From NCBI GenBank assembly GCA_032717465.1, contig CM064666.1, positions 21,409,732 through 21,473,731 on the forward strand: a stretch of DNA of 64,000 nucleotides. The letters are read 5' to 3'. A model generated the notes under the pieces. It was not told where the DNA came from. It saw nothing but the letters and a program-made list of their open reading frames with translations, and made no database searches. Source of the stretch: Coenobita brevimanus. Lineage: Eukaryota; Arthropoda; Malacostraca; Decapoda; Coenobitidae. The translations under genes and the position numbers were made by a program. Of the stretch, positions 58,656-64,000 are shown piece by piece; positions within the stretch are counted from its first letter, which is position 1; each line of letters starts with the position of its first letter.

Positions 58656-60702
58656 CCTTCAGAAGTGTCCCCCGAGTTTTGGAAGTAACTGGGTGTGTTT
58701 CACAACCAATATTGGTACCTTTGTTGATATATATTTTCTGATATCGCAAAAATATGTTTATACTGCCATCACCCCCATAAATTATTTTTGAACTACTCTC
58801 CATAACATAACAAGTTCACAATTAGCCCTACATTTTACAAATGAAAAAAGTCACAAATGACCCAGTGTTCAAATAGGGAAAATTAAAACATTCCAGTCGA
58901 TATTAACACAGTTCATTTAGTGTTCCATGAACCTACATTTTTTTTTTTTTTTTTAGCCCCATGCATTATATGGATACGGATATGAGGAATGGTAATTAAT
59001 TATATATCTTGGTATTGCGATAGAGTTTAACCCGTCATATAAGCTTTAGGTAAAGTTCAAATACTCATTTATATTCCTTGTTACGAGGAATCACACTTTT
59101 GAGGGATTTTACGTAAGGAAATGTGGTTTATGGTGTACCACGAATTTTGATAATGTTCTTTATTCTCTTCTATTTCTATATTCAGTCAGGAGGCTGATGT
59201 AATGTTGATGTGCTACTACTTCAGATAAGAAAAAACACATTCGACGTATCTCTCTTATTGTGTTATTAAAACCTCTACTTCCAGCTCTCTTTACGTGTCG
59301 ATCGATTTCTTTTTCGATGTTTCCTTAATTTGATTATTTTCACATAGATAAAAGTATTCTGGGCTTGGAAATAATCTATTCCGTTTCTCAGTCACCTTTG
59401 AGTACATTTGTGGAAACTGAATATTGAGTGATTTCGCCCAAAAACGATTATACAGCCATCACCGTCGATCAATAATTTCTTTTTATCCCCTGAGTGGATT
59501 ATATGAGTTGAAAGTATTTCATAATTGGCACTACTTTTTATCCTTGGGGTCACGCCTGCTTCAGCATCTTGATTATTTCTTAGAGCCAGGAAGCAGGTAA
59601 TGTTCAATACTTGTATACTTCAGTTCGAGTATGCATTTACATTTTCTTAATATTATTTATGTAATACTCTACCAAAATAATTTTATTTTAACGATTTATT
59701 GGCTTTTTGAGTGATTTAACCTTGGTAAATATGAATAATGATATCAATCGAACCGTCATACTGGCAAAATATTTATTTTTTTAAAAATCATCAGGAGGCT
59801 CAAGGTACCACTTTATCTACTTTGTTATACACATAAAAAAAAACCATTATATCTCTTAATTGCCAAGTTGCTTTCACTACTCATTGATTTGAAGCCAGTC
59901 AAATGCAACCCTTCTTTACCTTTGAACAGATTTCAAATGACTATTGTCTAAACTTTTTATTTTATTTATTTTTTTTTGAGGCCGAACTTCTTCCTCAGAA
60001 ATTTATTTAGGCTTTTGTATAGAATTAGGCGTGTTTCCCAGGTAATTTAGGGCACATTTGTTACTTTCATATTTTGTGTCTTCCAACCTAGTTCCGTGAT
60101 TTTTTTGGATCACTAATGTGATAGATTTCAATTTTCACGTCTCATTGAGGTTAAACCCGTCAAATGCCACTTTTACTTAGCTTTTAACCGGTGCTGACTT
60201 TTCTTCCTAGGTCTAACTTATCTTCAGAAGTATTTTCTGATTTTTGTATACAATTGGGAGTGTCTCCCAGCTAATTTAGGGCACATGTTAAAAGTAAATA
60301 TTTAGTCTTTTCCCACCTACTTATGTAATATTTAGGATCACTCAAGTAAAATAGATTCCAAATACATCTGAAGCGAAAACATTTACCTTAATATTTTATT
60401 CTACAAAAGAAAATAAATGCCATCAAATTCCCCCTTCCTAACGAAAAAATCCAATCTCCAGACGAGATTAATACAGTTCATTGTGTTCCATCATTCCTAT
60501 TTTTTTGTGGCTGTCATTCACTATATATCTAAATGAATAAAGTTTTAAAATGTAATTAGTTATTTTTGGGTATTGCAATAGAGTTTATACTTTCTCGTTT
60601 TAACTATTGCGGGAGTCAATAGCGCTTCACCATTTCTACACGCATTATCAGATTTTTGAGACATTCTACATAAGGAGGCGTGGCTTATATTTTAAAACGT
60701 TC

Positions 60703-60706
<4 letters not shown>

Positions 60707-60766
<60 letters not shown>
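60707..60766. repeat. (TA)n microsatellite in monomer C, copy 3
   Basis: About 60 bp followed by interrupted T-runs to about 60793. Confidence 0.95.
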
Positions 60767-60774
<8 letters not shown>

Positions 60775-63619
60775 TTTTTATATTTTTTTTTTTCAAATGG
60801 TAATACATGTAAAAAAAAATCCGTTCTTATTCAAAAATTCTCGCTTGTTTCTTTGAAACATCAACTGGAACTTCTTGTTCGTTAACTTAAGATCAACATC
60901 TTTTTATATCCTTTCCAATTGTTTTTTTTTTTTTTTTAACCAGGTGTCCTCCGATTTTGGAGAGTAATTGATTGTTTCACAATCAATTTGGGTATATTTG
61001 TGGAAGATGAATATTTAGTGATATCCGAAAAATATGTTTATAGAGCCAACACTCCAGTAAAATATTTTTGAACTCCCCCCAAGCAGGATGCTATTAGCCG
61101 AAAGAAGTTCAAAATTAGCCTATTTTACAAATGAAAAGTCACAAATGACCCAGTCTTCATAAAAAGAAAATTAAAACATTCCAAGCGATATTAACACTTC
61201 ATTTAGTGATCCTTAACCTCCATTTTTTTTTTTTTGTTTCATACAAAATATGCCTATGGATATGAGAAATGGCAATTAATTATATATCTTGAAACTGGGA
61301 TAGATTTTATACCTTCATATAAATTTTCTGTAAGGTTCAAATACTCATTAATATTCCTGCTTACGAGGAATCACAATTACGAGAGATTTTACGTAATGAA
61401 ATTTGGTTTTGGTGTATCACATTTTTTTTTTTCCTTGTATTGAGTCAGGAAGATAATGTAATTTTGATGTGCTTCTACTTCAGATAAGAAAGAATTTTGA
61501 TGTCTCGCTTTTTTTGTTCATAAACCTCTGATTCCAGCTCTACGTGTTGATCGATTTCTTTTTTTATTAAATTTTATTATTTTCACACCGAAAAACGTAT
61601 TTTGGGTTTTGGAAATATTCGGGTGCGTTTCTCAGTCATTTTTAAGTACATTAATGGAAATTAAATATTTAGTAATTTCGCCTAAATATCACACCAGAGC
61701 AATAGGTACTATTTACACCCCGAAGCGGATGATATGAGCCAAAATGAGTTCATAATTGGCTTACTTTTCATCCTTGGAGTCACGCCTGCTCCTGCATCCT
61801 GATTTTTCTTAGAGAACTCCGTACATCAGGAACCAGGTACGGATCTCAGTTCGACATTGCATTTACATTTTCTTAAAAATATATATATGTAATACTCACT
61901 AGCAAAATAATTTTATTTTAACGATTTATTGGCTTTCTGGGTGATTTCATTTTTTTACATTTGAATAATGGTATCATACGAACCGTCATGCTAGGAAAAT
62001 ATTTAGTTTTTTAAAATTCATCAGTAGGCTAAAGGTGCCACTTTATCTACCTAGTTATACATATAAAAATAACATCTATCATATTTATTAATTTCCAAGT
62101 TTTTTTGACTCTTTTATTTTAAACCTGTCAAATGCCACCTTTCTTTACCTGTTAACCGATTTCAAATGACGTCTAAGTAAAAGTCTACCGATTTTTTTTT
62201 TTTTTCCGAGGCTGAACTTCATCCTCATAAATGTTTTCTGTTTTTTGTACTCAATTGGGAATGTTTCCCAGCTAATTTAGGGCACATTTGTTAAACTTGC
62301 ATATTTAGTGTTTTGCATCCCAGTTCCGTCATTGTTAGGATCATTAATATGATAGATTTCAATTTACTCGAACGAAAACGAATATGCTGTAAAAAATCTT
62401 GTAACATTGTTTTTTTTCATCCTCAAGCTATCACTACAAAAGAAAATAAATACCCCAAAGACCGTCTTCCTAGCGTAAAAACGCAAGCTCGATAAGGCAT
62501 TAGAATAATTAATTCAGCGTTCATTTGACTTTTTTTTTTTTTTGGAATTGTTCTTTTCTATGTAGGTGAGTAATAAAGTTTTCGATGGTATATATTTTTT
62601 ATTGGAACCATGTTTTTCCTATTATGTATTTATTAGTGAGTCAAAAGCTCATCAATATTCCTTCTCAGGGGTTATCAGAGTTTTGAGGGATTCTAGGTAA
62701 GGAAATGTGACTTCTGTTATAACAATTTTTTTTTTTCTGTTTAACATTGAATCAGGCAGATCCATGAAAATTTAATATGCTACTCCTGAGATAAAAGAGA
62801 AGACTGTTCTTATTCAAAGATTTTTGCTTGTTTCGGTGACAATTGGAGCGTCTTGTTCTTAAACCCCACCGATGAGTTCTTTTAACGTAAGATCGATATC
62901 CTGTTATGTGTTTCCTAAATACGATTTTTTTCACCGTCAGTAGTGTCTTCTGGGTTTGGGAATAATTAGGTGTATTTCACCACCAATTCTGGGTATATTT
63001 GTGGAAGATATGTATTTACCGATTTCTCCAAGAAATATGCTTATACAGCCTTAACTCCTATATAATGTTTCCAACTACCCACAAAACGAATGTGATCATC
63101 CGTGACGTTAAAAATTAACCGTACTTTTTACAAATGAAGTCAAAAATGACCCATCTTCCTAACGTAAAAATCAAAACTTTCCAGACGACAGTGTTCCTTC
63201 AAGTTGTATTTTTATTCAAGATGTTATGCGTTATATGTCTACGGAGATGAGGAATATGAATATAAATGGTATTTATATATCTCCGTATTGCCATGTTTAT
63301 TCCTTTTTATTAATTTTCTGATTGGAGTCATCTTATTAAAATTCCTTCTTACGAGGCATCACAATTTTGAGAGATTTTTACTTTAGGAAATGTAGCTTAT
63401 GATGTAACACGAACATTCAGTGTACTTTTTTTTTTTTCTTTTCATATTCAGTAAGGAGGCTTGATTTAATTTTGATATGCTACTATTTCAGATGAGAAAT
63501 AATACTCTTTTGAAGTTTCTTGTTTCAGTGACCCCCACATCAATAAAAAACATACAGTATTGTTCATTAAACCTCAGATTTCAGCTCTCCTTAAGTGTCA
63601 ATCTTTTTCTTGTTATATG

Positions 63620-64000
63620 CACTTCTCAAAACAATTAAGGGAACAAGATTTTGATTTGTGATATTTCAGAATCTAAGCTTTGTTTATGTTCAGAATTGCT
63701 TATGGGTATTTCTCGATACGTTAGCAATGAAAGGCAATGTTCAGCAAGGAATCAAAACGATAACGATTGTTGGAACAAGCGAGTACCAGATAACCCCCAC
63801 TCATCCACGGAATGTCTCAGAATTGTCTTAAAAACTGGTTCTTAAGTCTCTAGTAATGAGTGTAACCTCCTCTTGCCTGGATGCACTCCCGACAACGACG
63901 AGTCATGCTCCGAATCACGCGTCGTATGGCGTCCTGGGGGATGTTCCCCCACTCTGCCACCAAAGCCTCGGTAAGTGCTGGAACGCTATCAGGCCGAGGT
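63620..64000 (-). mobile_element. Tc1 transposon, copy 2 (truncated by window end)
   Basis: Begins with CACTTCTCAAAACAATTAAG at the same satellite base as the copy at 6950 and matches it to the window end. The left flank reads TTATATG instead of TTATATA, a later substitution near the target dinucleotide. Confidence 0.92.
63850..64000 (-). CDS. Tc1-like transposase, C-terminal end only (partial)
   Basis: On the minus strand about 49 codons end at TAG 63850-63852. The frame reads through EWGNIPQDAIRRVIRSM and ends in GGYTHY, the usual Tc1 C-terminus. Copy 1 has a one-base deletion in this segment (near 7264-7268) that truncates the protein; here the base is present (GTCCTGGGGG), so this end is intact. 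The catalytic part lies beyond the window, and the upstream frameshift of copy 1 could also exist there, so activity cannot be judged. Confidence 0.8.
   Translation of the reverse strand, partial: PRPDSVPALTEALVAEWGNIPQDAIRRVIRSMTRRCRECIQARGGYTHY

Overview
The window is eukaryotic, non-genic, AT-rich DNA with no recognisable host gene. It is one long, diverged tandem-repeat (satellite) array interrupted by mobile elements. The combination of Tc1, APE-type and CR1-like non-LTR elements, a Gmr1-like LTR element, tRNA-derived SINEs and very abundant (TA)n tracts suits an arthropod. A decapod crustacean is my best guess, but that is inference, not a direct reading.

The array has three levels. 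The basic monomer is about 650-750 bp, marked by a core like TACATTTGTGG followed by ATATTTAGTGAT and usually TTTATACAGCCATCAC. Six monomer types (called A-F here) follow each other in fixed order with a hexamer period of about 4.1-4.2 kb. A resembles D, B resembles E and C resembles F, so the hexamer looks like a duplicated trimer of about 2.1 kb. The order is broken at several sites that look like unequal exchange. Satellite blocks lie at 132-6947, 8471-9192, 12095-16315, 16483-23553, 28551-29266, 36828-49794 and 52160-63619. The left end (1 to about 7330) is repeated almost identically at 52027-64000, where an extra internal duplication of about 4.6 kb is also present.

Insertions from left to right: right end of a TIR element (1-129); Tc1 transposon with broken transposase (6950-8468); a nearly full-length but decayed non-LTR retrotransposon with 12-bp target-site duplications (9193-12094, minus); a tRNA-derived SINE with 11-bp target-site duplications (16316-16482, minus); a giant fold-back element with arms of about 1.25 kb (23554-28550) whose loop carries a tRNA-Gly-like SINE and a CR1-like LINE fragment; a Gypsy-type LTR retrotransposon (29267-36827, minus) with nearly identical LTRs, a SCAN-like Gag and the unusual order Gag-PR-IN-RT-RNase H, itself split by a 1.3-kb TIR element (31084-32394); a 2.36-kb TIR element (49797-52157) containing a palindromic MITE-like unit and a SINE-like unit; and a second Tc1 copy cut by the window end (63620-64000).

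All mobile-element coding regions visible in full carry frameshifts or stops, so none seems autonomously active. The most interesting aspects are the dimer-of-trimers satellite, microsatellite expansion at fixed monomer positions, the IN-before-RT retroelement and the fold-back element.
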